From positions 4,092,001 to 4,156,000 of the forward strand of contig OY969111.1 of the NCBI GenBank assembly GCA_963697975.1: a stretch of 64,000 bases of DNA, written 5' to 3'. Made by a program: the position numbers and the translations under genes. Shown here one piece after another: positions 42,076-50,479 of the stretch. Under the pieces are notes generated by a model. The model made no database searches and was not told where the DNA came from. It saw only the letters and a program-made list of their open reading frames with translations. Positions within the stretch are counted from its first letter, which is position 1; each line of letters starts with the position of its first letter. Source of the DNA: QHXM01 sp963697975. Its GTDB lineage: Bacteria > Acidobacteriota > Blastocatellia > Pyrinomonadales > Pyrinomonadaceae.

Positions 42076-42510
42076 CTATAACCAGTCGCGCTTGCGTGTT
42101 GATGTGACTTCAGGCGCGTCAATTGGAGCGGTGGGGGTGGTGGTTGCATTTCGCGCCAGCGCCGATTCATCCATTGCGACTGACGGCGCGGAATTGGCGG
42201 ATACTTCTGACGAGCTGCTCTCGCTCGCTTCAAAGACGGCCTGACTGCGATTGCGGTTTTCGCCGAGGATGGAGCGGTCTTCGCCGAAGATAGACTCACC
42301 CGTGAGCGCCTCTTTGATGGCGCTTTCGCGGGCGACCTCTTTCTCCCAGGTGTGCTTGAAATCTTCGGAGGCGCGTTTGAAATTCGCCAGGCTCTTGCCG
42401 AGCGAGCGGCTGAGTTGCGGCAATTTGCGCGGGCCAAAGATGACGAGCGCGACAATCAGAATCAGGAGTAGCTCGCTTGTCCCCAGACCTTCAAAAATAA
42501 ATAGAAACAA
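42076..42510 (-). CDS. Twin-arginine translocase subunit TatA/TatB
   Basis: This is the single-helix Tat component that assembles with TatC. The likely start is TTG 42510 (LFLFIFEGLGTSELLLIL), matching family length. A GTG at 42534 would add eight residues. Conserved parts are the helix LLLILIVALVIFGPRKLPQLSRSLGKSLANFKRASEDFKHTWEKE, with the FGPRKLP hinge and amphipathic helix. The C-terminal 90 residues are Ser/Ala/Glu-rich and low-complexity. Whether it acts as TatA, TatB or both cannot be decided from sequence. It is probably co-transcribed with tatC. Confidence 0.9.
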   Translation of the reverse strand: MFLFIFEGLGTSELLLILIVALVIFGPRKLPQLSRSLGKSLANFKRASEDFKHTWEKEVARESAIKEALTGESIFGEDRSILGENRNRSQAVFEASESSSSEVSANSAPSVAMDESALARNATTTPTAPIDAPEVTSTRKRDWL

Positions 42511-42676
42511 TCTTCTTAGACCTGCTCTCTTCACAAAACTAGGACGAGCGCCTCCCGCATCTTTGACCTGGGCGCACTATCAAAAGGAGTTCACAAAAAA
42601 TTCTACGCGCGGCTTCTCCGGCGGGTCAAGCAAGCGAAGCGATTCCGGGGCTAGCGTGCTCATGCTCAAAGACTAC

Positions 42677-42715
42677 ATTGCCCGTCTCACGAAGGAAAAT
42701 GCTGAGACGGGCAAT
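42677..42715. terminator. Perfect 13-bp inverted repeat, possible terminator
   Basis: ATTGCCCGTCTCA and TGAGACGGGCAAT pair without mismatch around a 13-nt loop. The stem lies downstream of the secreted-protein gene and upstream of tatA/B on the minus strand. A clear T-run is missing on both sides. Confidence 0.5.
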
Positions 42716-42760
42716 AATCGAAGCGCACTAAAACTACGGGCGGGCGTCCTTCGGCTGACT

Positions 42761-43147
42761 TTATTCGCTGCCCCAGCCCTGGCACTTGGCGAGTTCCTTG
42801 TTGGTCAAATCCCAGTGCGTGTGATCTTTGCACATCACGATGCCTCCGATGACGCATTCATCGCCGTCCTCGTCCACCACCTTAATGTCATACTCGCCGC
42901 ACGGAATATTTTTCAGCGTAAACGACTCGCCCGGATCAATGACCTGATCGCCAAGCTGATCTGGACCCCACGTCTCCTTATCTTCCGGCGACAGATACAT
43001 GTGATGAATAGACCACTCGGACTTATTGTTAATCATAAACTCAGCCCTCTGGACTTCGGCGTGCGACGGCAGCGGCAGCGCCAGCGCCGTCATCGCCAAG
43101 AGAATTGCGCCCACAATCGCAATCCGGGGAACAAGCGATTTCTTCAT
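42761..43147 (-). CDS. Small secreted protein of unknown function
   Basis: 128 residues from ATG 43147 (MKKSLVP). Earlier codons to 43279 are not protein-like. The signal peptide is clear (IAIVGAILLAMTALALPLPSHA). The mature part AEFMINNKSEWSIHHMYLSP, then WGPDQLGDQVIDPGESFTLKNIPCGEYDIKVVDEDGDECVIGG, forms a compact beta domain. Proteins with the WGPDQLG and IPCGEYDIKVVDEDGDEC blocks occur in many bacteria but lack a known function. Two Cys could bridge. A perfect inverted repeat follows the gene. Confidence 0.82.
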   Translation of the reverse strand: MKKSLVPRIAIVGAILLAMTALALPLPSHAEVQRAEFMINNKSEWSIHHMYLSPEDKETWGPDQLGDQVIDPGESFTLKNIPCGEYDIKVVDEDGDECVIGGIVMCKDHTHWDLTNKELAKCQGWGSE

Positions 43148-43285
43148 TGACGAACTTCCTTTCTCAAACAGAGCACAGATGGGTAAAGCAAACGGGCGTG
43201 ATATTACACGCGCAACGGCTTGATAGCAATGACCGGGCCTGGTTGCTGCATCAAGAAATCCCTTTGCAATACCCCTCAAGAATCT

Positions 43286-46087
43286 TTAATCCGGCATCTC
43301 TTCCAACTGTCGCTCAATCTCCACCACATCCTTATCCCGCCGATGATAACCCATCCGCTCAATCATCTCTTTAGCCTTAGTCCAACTCTCCCACGCCTGC
43401 TCTTTCTCTCCCTGCGCCACAAAGAGCCGAGCATATCCCAGATGGCAGTCCGCATGGTGCAGCCCCATCTTCCCACGCACAGCGATTGATAGCGCTTCAT
43501 CCAGATCGGCACGCGCACGACTAAATTCTTTCTTGAGAAGGTGCAACACTGCGCGCGCCAGTAAACCGCGGGACAAGAAGTCCAAATACCCTGCCAGCCG
43601 CAAGCCTTCCACAGCTTGATTCAAGTGGCTAATGGTTTGTGCGTAATCGCTAGTATCTTCCCGTTGCGCTTTCAACAGGCAGGCTCGACCTAGTGAGAGG
43701 CTATCTAGAGCAATATCAAGAAGCCCTAAATGCCGCTTTGCCCATTGAAGAGTCTGAACAGAGCGGCTTAGTACTTCTGTATATTTCCCCTGATCTAAGA
43801 GCAAGTCGCAGTATTGAAAGCCTTGGAATGAGTAGAGGAGCGGATATTTAAGTTGCACCTCGATCTGCATCCGTTCAGCCTCACGGAAAGCCCTCTCCGC
43901 CTCAAACAGGCGGCCTGCTTGATGCAGCGCATCGGCTAGCGTTGCTCTTTTACTCATTCGCTGAAAGCTGTTTTTGCTTTTGTCTGCCAATTCAACACTT
44001 TGTTCTGCATAATCCAAAGCTTGTGATAAGTCACCAATGGTTAAGTAAAGTCCGCTGAGATTGGCCGCAGCGCGGGCAGCGTTTTCCCAATCTTCCAACG
44101 AAATACGAGTCCTAAGGCTAGCCAGCATAGGTTGAACCGCTTCGGTCAATCGCCCCAGCGCGCGCAGGCGAAATCCAGCCTGATTCAGGACAAATGCCTT
44201 ATAATCATCAGTGAGTGCTGAGAAAGGTTGCTGCCAAGGTGGATTGAAGAAACTGGTCAGTGCAGCTAGGTCAGCGCCGAACGCGCCGAGCTTTTTGATG
44301 CTGAAAGCCTCTTTCCCTCTACGAATCCGCCTGTAATACACCTCCTCCAAAGTTTCCTGATGACTGCCTGCTTCGCAGCCGTGAGCCACTGCCGCGTAAA
44401 GTGGTGCCATCTCTTCAATTGTGTCAGGAAATTCTTTAGTCGTATTCTTGAGATGTTCATAAAGACGGTTATTACCTTCGCGCCATGCGTCGGGGCGATG
44501 TCGCTTAAGCTGCTGTTTGAAATGCTCGCGCACAAGGGGATGAGAGTCGAGCGTGTCGGGTTGTTTGGGGTCTTCGTCAGCTATCAGCCTAGCGCTACGC
44601 AGCCTGACCAGTGTTCGCCGCCAATCTTCATCGCTCAAACTTTGTAAGGTATCTGTCAGCCCCGGAATGCCCGGTGCTTCGCGGAGTGCGGCTATGGCTT
44701 TCCCGTCGGCGGGACGGTCAAAGAGGCCGAGCATCCGCAGCACGGCTAACTCACAGCCTTCTCCAAACCATTTTTCATAAGACGCCATGACGCGCTGTGC
44801 ATGACCGCCTTGTTCTTGGTCTTCTTTCAAAATATCTACTTTGTCGCGTTGGGAAATGTCGCCTCCGCAAACGTTTTTCAAATAACTGCCGAGCAGCGTC
44901 ACGGCGAGGGCATGGCCGCCGAACTCTGAGGCTGCTTGTTCCAGTTCAGCCTGTTGGCCGACGACCTTTTGCGCTTTCAGCACTTCGGCTCCCGCCTGTG
45001 GCGAAAGATGCTCGAGGTTGATGCGGCGAGCCGTGTCACCCTCAAAGTCTGCAAGGTCGGCGACGGGTAAACGTGAGGAGATGACGCACAGGCCGGGATT
45101 CAAGGCCGCTAGTTCGCGCAGCAGCGCCTGCATCGATTGATCCTTTAATCCGCCTTCCTGTTGTCCACGACCGGGCGCAAACTGAAGCGGTTCGAGGCCA
45201 TCCAGAATCAGAAGCGTGCGCTGCTTCTTAATCAAGCGCGCTAAACGCTCGCCTTTGTCCCAGGGCGAGCCTTCGGTTGGGTTAGCGTCGCCAAACCATC
45301 GTAAGGCGGCATCAATAAACTGATCGGCGGAGACTCCCTGTTCGCTAGTGCCCTGCCTGTAGAATGACCATGCGTAAACCTTTTCCGCGCCTCGATAATT
45401 GTCGCGCGCCATCCTTCTTAGCCAGTAATTAACCAGCGTAGATTTACCGACTCCGCCCCACGCGATGAGGCTCAGAACGTTCGTGTTTGAATCCGCCCAC
45501 GCTCCGTCGAGCATGTCCAGTTCCAACTCACGGCCAAAGAGTTCGCGGCCAGTGACGGGAAGACGGCTGGTGGAGACGGCGTCGGGATTGAGCGGGTGGA
45601 AGGTTTGCTCAGAAGAGGTTTGAGCGACGGATTGAATCAGTAAGTAAATCTCCGATGTCAGCGCGGCTAGGTCTGCGTCAATTTGGTTTTCACTTCCGGC
45701 AGAGAGTGGCCGACCGTCGGTTGGCCGCAGGTTCATTGCGCGAAGCCATTTCACCGCTTGCCACGCGCAAGGCTCGACGACGAGAGGAAAGATGCGTACT
45801 CCCTCTTTGGCGCGGCGTTCAATCAGCGGCGGTACTTCGTCGTTGAGGATGTAATCTGAGGTCAGGGAATTGGCCGAGATAAGAAGAACGGCAATGCTGG
45901 CAGCACTCATAGCTTCCTGAATGTTTTTGTGCCAGTCTGCCCCGGCTTCGATTTGCCGGTCTTCCCAGATATTGATAAGCCCCTGAGCGCGCAGAACGTC
46001 AAGGTGGGTTACTAATCGTTTTTTCCAATCCTCGTCTCTATGGCTGTAGCTGATAAAGACGGTGGGCTTCTCTACAGCTTTGCTCAT
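43286..46087 (-). CDS. TIR-STAND-TPR protein, NLR-like
   Basis: A 933-residue three-domain protein. An N-terminal TIR domain (1 to about 150) has VFISYSHRDEDWKKRL and the SDYILNDEVPPLI segment, with E84 in the usual catalytic position of NAD-cleaving TIRs. Next is a STAND/NB-ARC-like ATPase: GREXEL entry, Walker A GGVGKST (211-217), Walker B LLILDGLEPL (D296), a CVISSRLPV sensor and a winged-helix region. The C-terminal half (about 590-930) is TPR helices. Bacterial proteins of this layout can act in anti-phage immunity, but signalling roles are also known. No second defence gene is adjacent. A VOC-protein gene ends 21 bp upstream of it. Confidence 0.9.
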   Translation of the reverse strand: MSKAVEKPTVFISYSHRDEDWKKRLVTHLDVLRAQGLINIWEDRQIEAGADWHKNIQEAMSAASIAVLLISANSLTSDYILNDEVPPLIERRAKEGVRIFPLVVEPCAWQAVKWLRAMNLRPTDGRPLSAGSENQIDADLAALTSEIYLLIQSVAQTSSEQTFHPLNPDAVSTSRLPVTGRELFGRELELDMLDGAWADSNTNVLSLIAWGGVGKSTLVNYWLRRMARDNYRGAEKVYAWSFYRQGTSEQGVSADQFIDAALRWFGDANPTEGSPWDKGERLARLIKKQRTLLILDGLEPLQFAPGRGQQEGGLKDQSMQALLRELAALNPGLCVISSRLPVADLADFEGDTARRINLEHLSPQAGAEVLKAQKVVGQQAELEQAASEFGGHALAVTLLGSYLKNVCGGDISQRDKVDILKEDQEQGGHAQRVMASYEKWFGEGCELAVLRMLGLFDRPADGKAIAALREAPGIPGLTDTLQSLSDEDWRRTLVRLRSARLIADEDPKQPDTLDSHPLVREHFKQQLKRHRPDAWREGNNRLYEHLKNTTKEFPDTIEEMAPLYAAVAHGCEAGSHQETLEEVYYRRIRRGKEAFSIKKLGAFGADLAALTSFFNPPWQQPFSALTDDYKAFVLNQAGFRLRALGRLTEAVQPMLASLRTRISLEDWENAARAAANLSGLYLTIGDLSQALDYAEQSVELADKSKNSFQRMSKRATLADALHQAGRLFEAERAFREAERMQIEVQLKYPLLYSFQGFQYCDLLLDQGKYTEVLSRSVQTLQWAKRHLGLLDIALDSLSLGRACLLKAQREDTSDYAQTISHLNQAVEGLRLAGYLDFLSRGLLARAVLHLLKKEFSRARADLDEALSIAVRGKMGLHHADCHLGYARLFVAQGEKEQAWESWTKAKEMIERMGYHRRDKDVVEIERQLEEMPD

Positions 46088-46108
46088 TGTGCCTGCTCGC
46101 TTTCCGGT

Positions 46109-46489
46109 CTAATCCTCGTTTGAGTTGTCCGTGCCGTACTCCGGTGGATAGTAGATTACTTCGACCGCTTGGCCCGAGACGCCTTTGGTGTAGAAGGAGA
46201 CGGAGCGGTCGCGGTGTTCTTTGACGGGACGGCCTTCGCGGGTTGCCGCCGCTTCGAGGGCTTCGCGGGTTTCGACGCGGAGGCCGAGGTGGGGTGGGTG
46301 TTTGGAGTCGGGGGGGAGGAGCGCGATGCCGAAGCCGCGCGCGTCGCGCATCATCGCCCAGTCGTGGTAGAGCGTTTCGAGGCGAAAGCCGATGCGCTCG
46401 TACTCCTGCACGTCGCGTTGCAAATCCTCCGACTTGATGGCGATGTGATCCATCACACCGGTGAAACGTAAATCGTTCTGTTCCTGCAT
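46109..46489 (-). CDS. VOC (glyoxalase/dioxygenase) family protein
   Basis: 126 residues covering the two beta-alpha-beta-beta-beta modules of the vicinal oxygen chelate fold. MDHIAIKSEDLQRDVQEYERIGFRLETLY opens the first module, and HPPHLGLRVETREALEAAATREG leads to the second. A metal-type His and Glu are recognisable, but the substrate is not. The start is ATG 46489. A heptamer repeat separates it from the nitroreductase gene upstream, and the TIR-STAND gene follows 21 bp on. Confidence 0.85.
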   Translation of the reverse strand: MQEQNDLRFTGVMDHIAIKSEDLQRDVQEYERIGFRLETLYHDWAMMRDARGFGIALLPPDSKHPPHLGLRVETREALEAAATREGRPVKEHRDRSVSFYTKGVSGQAVEVIYYPPEYGTDNSNED

Positions 46490-46501
46490 GACATACCTCC
46501 A

Positions 46502-46594
46502 AGTCTGAAGTCTGGAGTCTGAAGTCTGGAGTCAAAAGACAGGATTTGTTTTTGACCAGTTGGCTTCAGACTCCTAGACTCCAGACTCCAGACT
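46502..46594. repeat. Heptamer hairpin element, AGTCTGG family, partly coding
   Basis: Left units are AGTCTGA, AGTCTGG, AGTCTGA, AGTCTGG, AGTC (46502-46533). The right arm (46565-46594) is CAGACTC, CTAGACT, CCAGACT, CCAGACT. On the minus strand the right arm encodes the nitroreductase tail and stop. Confidence 0.93.
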
Positions 46595-47275
46595 CTTTCC
46601 CCATTTCTCCCCGTAACGTTCGCTGTAGACGATGCGGTCAAGCTCGAAGCGTCCGGGGTAGGCTTTCTCCGGCGGCGCGGCGCGACCGATGGCGAGCAGG
46701 GCGCAGACTTCCGCTTCTTCGGGGACAGCAAACTCGGCACGGACGCCCGCCGCGTCAAAGCCTTCCATCGGGGCTGTGTCGAAGCCGTAAGCCTCCGCCA
46801 CCAGCATCATGGTCGTCACGGCAATCATCGTGTGGCGATTGACCCAGAGCGGCATCGGCGCTTTTGAAAGCGCGGCAACCGCGCCGTCCCTGTATTGCTC
46901 CCAGGTGTCGAGGCTTCCAGCGCCGCGTTCTGCGCCTTCCTTGAAGACTTCGCTGGCGCGCTCTTTCCATTCCTCTTTCATGCCGAGGGCGATGATGACG
47001 ACGGGCGCTTCGGCGACTTTCGGCTGGTTGTAGGCGACCTTTTGCAGCCGCTTGCGGTTCTCCGCATCGCGCACGACGATGAAGCGCCAGGGTTGCAGGT
47101 TGTAGCCCGACGGGGCTTGCCCGCCGAATCTCAAGATAGCGTTGAGATATTCTTCGGGAACTTCCTCGTCCGTAAAATGGTTCGTCGCTCGACGGTTGAG
47201 CAGCACCTCTGTGATCGGTTTCAGCGGCTCCCCATTCGGCTGCGTGGTCGGATAGTTTTCGGGCTTGTCCTGCAT
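46574..47275 (-). CDS. Nitroreductase family protein
   Basis: An FMN-dependent oxidoreductase, 233 residues from ATG 47275 (MQDKPENY), which has a GGGGG-type Shine-Dalgarno. Family segments are LLNRRATNHFTDEEVPEEYLNAILRFGGQAPSGYNLQPWRFIVV, the QPKVAEAPVVIIALG strand, and the late AYGFDTAPMEGFD loop that contacts FMN. The substrate (nitroaromatics, quinones, other) is not predictable. The final SLESGV and stop are encoded by a heptamer repeat, replacing the ancestral end. Confidence 0.9.
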   Translation of the reverse strand: MQDKPENYPTTQPNGEPLKPITEVLLNRRATNHFTDEEVPEEYLNAILRFGGQAPSGYNLQPWRFIVVRDAENRKRLQKVAYNQPKVAEAPVVIIALGMKEEWKERASEVFKEGAERGAGSLDTWEQYRDGAVAALSKAPMPLWVNRHTMIAVTTMMLVAEAYGFDTAPMEGFDAAGVRAEFAVPEEAEVCALLAIGRAAPPEKAYPGRFELDRIVYSERYGEKWGKSLESGV

Positions 47276-47330
47276 AACTCTTTCCCCCTGAATCGAGACT
47301 AATGGAACGTGCGTTGATTGTAGCAAAGAT

Positions 47331-47430
47331 AGTGGTCAGGGGTCAGTGGTCGGTGGTCAGTAAAGAATGAATAATCAGCAGTGTTGTGTCTTTGCCTTTA
47401 ACTGACCACCGACCACTGACTACTGACCAC
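47331..47430. repeat. Heptamer hairpin element, AGTGGTC family
   Basis: Left units are AGTGGTC, AGGGGTC, AGTGGTC, GGTGGTC, AGT (47331-47361). The right arm (47400-47430) is AACTGACC, ACCGACC, ACTGACT, ACTGACC, ACTT. It lies upstream of the nitroreductase, in a divergent gap. Confidence 0.95.
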
Positions 47431-47508
47431 TTTTACCGTTGTTTCCGCGTGAAAGATTTTTGACAGCCGCGACGCTCTGGCGCGAAACCTATCGCGCAAT
47501 AATCAACT

Positions 47509-47730
47509 ATGCTAAGGACAAAGAAAGAAGCAACTTTAACAACGCCACCCGTACAGGCAGCGGAAACTTCGCGCGGGCTGCTGGAAAGTTTCGCGCGGAC
47601 GGCTGAGGCTGTCGGGGCGACGACGAAGAAACTGGAAAAGGCCGCGCTGGTGGGAGCGTACCTGCATGAGTTGGACGACAACGATCTGGCACGCTTGTTA
47701 ATCCTGTCTGTTTCTTATCGGTCTTGTTAA
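47509..47730 (+). pseudogene. Remnant of an ATP-dependent DNA ligase gene (N-terminus only)
   Basis: The 73-residue frame contains GLLESFARTAEAVGATTKKLEKAALVGAYLHELDDNDLARLL, which resembles the N-terminal helical DNA-binding domain (DNA_ligase_A_N) of ATP-dependent ligases. The expected FLxGRPF continuation is missing. The frame instead runs into unrelated SVSYRSC and a stop. The nucleotidyltransferase motif KxDG is absent. This looks like a truncated, decaying copy. A short repeat-like stretch follows (47751-47786, repeated CTCTGCG). I infer homology from the short pattern only. Confidence 0.55.
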
Positions 47731-47897
47731 CTCCAAGCGCTCTGCCTTCTCTCTTCCTCTGCGACCCTCCGCGTCCTCTGCGTTTAATAAATCCCTTTCA
47801 ATAGAGACAACCGAAATTTGCTCTCGCCGCACTAATCTCATATCATCTTTCCCGTTCGGGAATGCCGGTTTGAATCCTGATTAGAAAGAGAGTTTTA

Positions 47898-49439
47898 ATG
47901 AAGTATCGAAATCTCGTCTGCGCCGCCATGTTCGGCCTGTTTCTTTTCGCGTCTCTGGCGACGGCGCAAACCTCCAGGCCAAGAGCCGGACAAAGGCCCA
48001 CGCCTAAAGCTACGCCGCCCGCTAAACCAGCCGCCACGCCGCAGAAGACAGCGGCCACCGCGCCTCCACCGGGAGCGCTCGCTATCGTCAACGGGCAGGC
48101 GATTATGATTACCGATCTTGATCCAAAAGTGCGCGAGGTCGTCGAAGGCTTTGATAAGAATATGCCGGGCCTGCGACGCGATGCGCTCGACGCGCGCATC
48201 AACACCATCCTGCTCGAAAACGAAGCGCAGAAGCGCAAGGTGACGGGCGACCAGTTGATGGATGCCGAAGTCAATAACCTCCTCGCAGACCCGACCGAAG
48301 CCGAGATCAAGGCCGTCTATGACGCGAGCAAGCAGCAGATCGGCGATGCCGACCTTGCTACCGTGCGCCCGCAGATAGTCAGTTACCTGCGCAGCCAGAC
48401 GGCACAGAAACTCGTCGGCGAATTCCTCACACGCCTGCGCTCGTCGCACTCGGTTGTGATGGGCACGACGGATGTCAACGCGCCGAATCTTGCGTCGGCG
48501 ACTGTGCTGGCCACAGTTGATGGGCGCGCCATCACCGCCAGCGAATTCGAGGAACGGCTCAAGCCTTTCGTTTATAAATTGCGCCGGGAGATTTTTCAGG
48601 GAGAGGCGCGCGCCGTTGATATGAGAATCAACCAGATGCTGCTGGAAGCGGAAGCCAAAAAGCGCAACCTGACGGCGGAAAATCTTTTCAAGACGGAAGT
48701 GGCGGACAAGGTGCGCCAGCCGACGGACGCCGAGGTGACGAAGTTTTACGAAGATAACAAGGCACGTATCAAAGGCGACCTCGCCAGTTTGCGCGGAGAT
48801 ATTTCCAATCTGCTCAGAGATCAACAGGTCAGCCGCCTCGAATCCGAGCTTGCCACACGGCTTCGCGCCGGGGCTACGTTGCAAATCTTTCTGACGGAGC
48901 CGGAGCCGCCCGTGCAGGCGATCAGCACAGACGACGATCCGTCGCGCGGAGAAAAGAATGCGCCCGTCACCATCGTCGTCTTCACGGATTTCCAGTGTCC
49001 TTCGTGCGCGGCGATGCATCCGGTCGTTGACGAAGTGGCGAAGGCTTACAGCAATCGCGTGCGGCTTGTGATTCGCGACTTTCCTTTAGCCATGCACGCG
49101 CAGGCGCGCAAAGCTGCAGAGGCCGCGAACGCCGCCAATGCTCAGGGTAAATTCTTCGAGTACATCGCCGTCCTCTTCAAGAACCAATCGGCGCTCGACG
49201 TGGCGTCGCTGAAAAAGTATGCGACCGATCTGGGGCTGGACCGTGCGCGGTTCGATGCGGCGCTCGACAGCGGGCAGTACGCGGCGGAAGTCAACAGCGA
49301 TGCAACAGAGGGTGAGGCTTATGGCGTTGATGGCACGCCGACCATCTTTATCAACGGCGTGCGCCTGCGTAATCTGACCGCTGACGGCCTTCGCGCAGCC
49401 ATTGACCGCGCCCTTGCATCCAAAACTGCGGCAAGGTAG
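47898..49439 (+). CDS. Secreted SurA-like chaperone fused to a DsbA-type thioredoxin domain
   Basis: 513 residues with a signal peptide (to about LATAQ) and a Pro/Ala/Thr linker. There are two successive SurA_N/trigger-factor-type helical modules: VNGQAIMITDLDPKVREVVEGF...INTILLENEAQKRKVT at about 60-170, and VDGRAITASEFEERLKPFVYKLR...RINQMLLEAEAKKRNLT at about 205-320. The last 175 residues are a DsbA-like thioredoxin-4 domain with FTDFQCPSCAAMHPVVDEVA, the CPSC redox motif, and GTPTIFINGVRL containing the cis-Pro. It probably works in periplasmic protein folding as a joint chaperone and thiol-disulfide enzyme. The TAG stop lies at the edge of a repeat element. Confidence 0.88.
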   Translation: MKYRNLVCAAMFGLFLFASLATAQTSRPRAGQRPTPKATPPAKPAATPQKTAATAPPPGALAIVNGQAIMITDLDPKVREVVEGFDKNMPGLRRDALDARINTILLENEAQKRKVTGDQLMDAEVNNLLADPTEAEIKAVYDASKQQIGDADLATVRPQIVSYLRSQTAQKLVGEFLTRLRSSHSVVMGTTDVNAPNLASATVLATVDGRAITASEFEERLKPFVYKLRREIFQGEARAVDMRINQMLLEAEAKKRNLTAENLFKTEVADKVRQPTDAEVTKFYEDNKARIKGDLASLRGDISNLLRDQQVSRLESELATRLRAGATLQIFLTEPEPPVQAISTDDDPSRGEKNAPVTIVVFTDFQCPSCAAMHPVVDEVAKAYSNRVRLVIRDFPLAMHAQARKAAEAANAANAQGKFFEYIAVLFKNQSALDVASLKKYATDLGLDRARFDAALDSGQYAAEVNSDATEGEAYGVDGTPTIFINGVRLRNLTADGLRAAIDRALASKTAAR

Positions 49440-49575
49440 GACAGACATTCCTGTCTGTCATAAGTGGGACAGGCATTCCTGCCTGTCATTGAGCGCGGAG
49501 AGCGCGAATATTGTTTGGCAATCTTGATAAGCGTGCTGTCCGCACGCTCCGACAGGCAGGAATGCCTGTCCTACA
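49437..49575. repeat. GACAGGCATTCC palindromic element, copy 2
   Basis: The same architecture as 27048-27211. Two palindromes occupy the left (GGACAGACATTCC-type, then GGACAGGCATTCC-type). CGCGGAGAGCGCG and the GCGTGC/GCACGC stem form the core, and one inverted palindrome ends the right side. It begins in the stop codon of the SurA-DsbA gene and ends 5 bp before the next start. Confidence 0.93.
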
Positions 49576-49579
49576 GCAT

Positions 49580-50368
49580 ATGCGACGTGAGTTTTTCATG
49601 GTGCTATTGGTCGCCTTCTTTGCAGGAGTCATGGCTTGCTCAGGCTCTTTGACGGCAAAGCAGGTGGCGGAAGAAGTACCCGTTTATTCTTACGAAGTAA
49701 TCAATACGTGGCCGCATGATACGGAGGCTTACACGCAGGGACTTGTCTTCCATGACGGCAATCTGTTTGAAAGCACCGGACTGTATGGGTCGAGCAGCCT
49801 GCGTCGCGTCGAGTTGAAGACCGGGAAGGTGAAGAAGAAGGTGGAGGTCCCGCGCGAATACTTCGCCGAGGGCATGACGATCTTCGGAGACAAGATTTTT
49901 CAATTGACGTGGCAGGCGCAAAAAGGGTTTGTCTACGACCTGAAGAAATTCCGGCCAGAGGGCGAGTTCACCTATGAAGGACAGGGCTGGGGGCTGACGC
50001 ACGATAGTCACTCTCTGATTATGAGCGACGGCACAAACCGGATTCGCTTTCTGGACCCCACCACTTTTCAAGTGCAGCGGACCATCAGCGTTTACGAAAA
50101 CGGACATCCGCTGACAGAGTTGAACGAACTGGAATTTATCAAAGGGGAAATCTACGCCAACATTTGGAAGACCGACCGGATAGTTCGCCTTGACCCGACC
50201 ACAGGAAAAATCAACGCGTGGGTTGACATGACCGGATTACACCACGAGGGCGACGACCGCCCGGAAAACTGTCTCAACGGGATCGCCTACGATGTCGAGA
50301 GCGACAGGCTCTTCGTCACCGGCAAACGATGGGCGAAGATGTACGAGATTCGACTCGTTAGAAAGTAA
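49580..50368 (+). CDS. Glutaminyl-peptide cyclotransferase (bacterial beta-propeller type)
   Basis: From ATG 49580 (MRREFF) the protein has 262 residues. A lipoprotein signal ends in the lipobox VMAC (about residues 14-17). The mature protein is a five-bladed propeller of the plant/bacterial glutamine cyclotransferase type (PF05096): YSYEVINTWPHDTEAYTQGLVFHDG, then LFESTGLYGSSSLR, GWGLTHDSHSLIMSDG, LNELEFIKGEIYANIWKTDRI and CLNGIAYD. It converts N-terminal Gln to pyroglutamate. An upstream in-frame ATG at 49511 lies in the repeat and is rejected. The protein would act outside the cytoplasm. Confidence 0.92.
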   Translation: MRREFFMVLLVAFFAGVMACSGSLTAKQVAEEVPVYSYEVINTWPHDTEAYTQGLVFHDGNLFESTGLYGSSSLRRVELKTGKVKKKVEVPREYFAEGMTIFGDKIFQLTWQAQKGFVYDLKKFRPEGEFTYEGQGWGLTHDSHSLIMSDGTNRIRFLDPTTFQVQRTISVYENGHPLTELNELEFIKGEIYANIWKTDRIVRLDPTTGKINAWVDMTGLHHEGDDRPENCLNGIAYDVESDRLFVTGKRWAKMYEIRLVRK

Positions 50369-50371
50369 GAA

Positions 50372-50456
50372 AAGCCGTAAATCGTAAATCGTGAATCGTC
50401 AATAGAGAAAGCAGTTTCTATTGACGATTCACGATTCGCCATTTACGGCTTTTCGA
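50372..50456. repeat. Heptamer hairpin element, AAATCGT family
   Basis: The left arm (50372-50406) reads GCCGTAAATCGTAAATCGTGAATCG. The right arm (50417-50454) is the mirrored complement, with one variant unit CGATTCGCCATTTACGGC. It lies between convergent genes and may serve as a bidirectional terminator. Confidence 0.93.
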
Positions 50457-50479
50457 TTTACGAGCTTTTTGTTGTTGCC

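Noticed and set aside
49511..49579. An upstream start for the glutaminyl cyclotransferase
   Set aside because: These codons are inside the palindromic repeat, and the lipoprotein signal fits a start at 49580.
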